NCBI GenBank assembly: GCA_030635025.1
Contig: DAOVZQ010000145.1
Span: forward strand, 1-6,711
Direction of reading: 5' to 3'
Origin: a bacterium
GTDB taxonomy: Bacteria; Krumholzibacteriota; Krumholzibacteriia; LZORAL124-64-63
DNA: 6,711 nt
Below, one piece after another: positions 6,530-6,711 of this stretch (within the stretch, counting starts at the first letter, position 1; each line of letters begins with the position of its first letter). The translations under genes and the position numbers were made by a program. The notes beneath the pieces were generated by a model. That model saw only the letters and a list, made by a program, of their open reading frames with translations, did not search any database and was not told the DNA's origin.

Positions 6530-6552
6530 AACCTCACAATGTTCTTGAGGTT
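6530..6552 (-). repeat. inverted repeat at the stop codon of the right-edge gene
   Basis: AACCTCA (6530-6536) and TGAGGTT (6546-6552) form a 7-bp stem with a 9-nt loop. One arm overlaps the TAA stop of the right-edge gene. A shorter alternative pairing (AGAAC with GTTCT) competes with it. No T-run follows, so termination is unlikely by itself; it may protect the 3' end of the upstream message. Confidence 0.45.
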
Positions 6553-6711
6553 ACGGACACTGGACGAATCTCGCCGCCGAGAACAGTACCAGGTCGGACA
6601 GGTCATTCACTTCGTCGAAGTAGAAATCTACGTCGTAGTGATAACCGGACACGGCCGGGTACAGCAGCGAAAAGAGATACACGTCAGTAGAAGAATCCCA
6701 CACACCATCAC
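6551..6711 (-). CDS. unrecognised protein, C-terminal 52 residues (cut by window edge)
   Basis: An open frame enters from the right edge and ends at TAA (6553-6551). The visible 52 residues begin DGVWDSSTDVYLF and end FSAARFVQCP. The composition is protein-like, acidic and aromatic-rich, with alternating patterns such as GYHYDVDFYF that suggest beta strands. Third codon positions are mostly G or C, as in the neighbouring genes. The other two minus-strand frames are broken by stops within this stretch or read as Arg/Cys-rich text. I recognise no domain. A Cys two residues from the end is unusual and may form a disulphide or be incidental. It could be another secreted protein of this locus, but its N-terminus is not visible. 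Confidence 0.6.
   Translation of the reverse strand, partial: DGVWDSSTDVYLFSLLYPAVSGYHYDVDFYFDEVNDLSDLVLFSAARFVQCP

Noticed and set aside
1..6711. CRISPR array, tRNA, insertion sequence or attachment site
   Set aside because: I saw no regularly spaced repeats, cloverleaf-like segment, transposase frame or flanking direct repeats.

Overview
The window is a GC-rich bacterial segment in which every gene I can support lies on the minus strand, so the genes read from right to left. It suggests a diderm of the FCB-type candidate phyla (Eisenbacteria or Krumholzibacteriota-like). That placement is inference. It rests on a large secreted C25 (gingipain/PorU-family) peptidase with a C-terminal FlgD-Ig/type IX-sorting-like domain, a SpoIID-like lipoprotein, and small signal-peptide proteins ending in a TWGxVKxLY tail. 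No rRNA or other taxonomic marker is present.

Layout in transcription order: (1) 6711-6551, the last 52 residues of an unrecognised protein that enters from the right edge. (2) 6550-6430, a gap with two inverted repeats, one a perfect 13-bp GC-rich palindrome, then a strong Shine-Dalgarno. (3) 6429-5815, a 204-aa exported protein followed by an intrinsic terminator (5774-5744). (4) 5743-5479, a gap with a good sigma-70-type promoter and a long leader that can fold into a closed structure. (5) 5478-4876, a 200-aa exported paralogue of the 204-aa protein, followed by its own terminator (4854-4828). (6) 4827-4670, a near-consensus promoter and leader. (7) 4669-452, a 1405-aa C25-family peptidase. 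(8) 431-1, the N-terminal 143 residues of a SpoIID/LytB-like lipoprotein, 20 nt after the peptidase stop and cut by the left edge.

There are therefore at least three transcription units: the 204-aa gene (promoter not found, possibly read from upstream), the 200-aa gene alone, and the peptidase-SpoIID pair. All products with visible N-termini are exported: two small secreted proteins, a secreted multidomain peptidase and an outer-layer lipoprotein likely to act on peptidoglycan. The point of most interest is the pair of diverged paralogues that share three cysteines and a near-identical C-terminal tail, next to a peptidase from the family that contains the type IX sortase PorU. A functional link between them is a hypothesis, not something the sequence proves.
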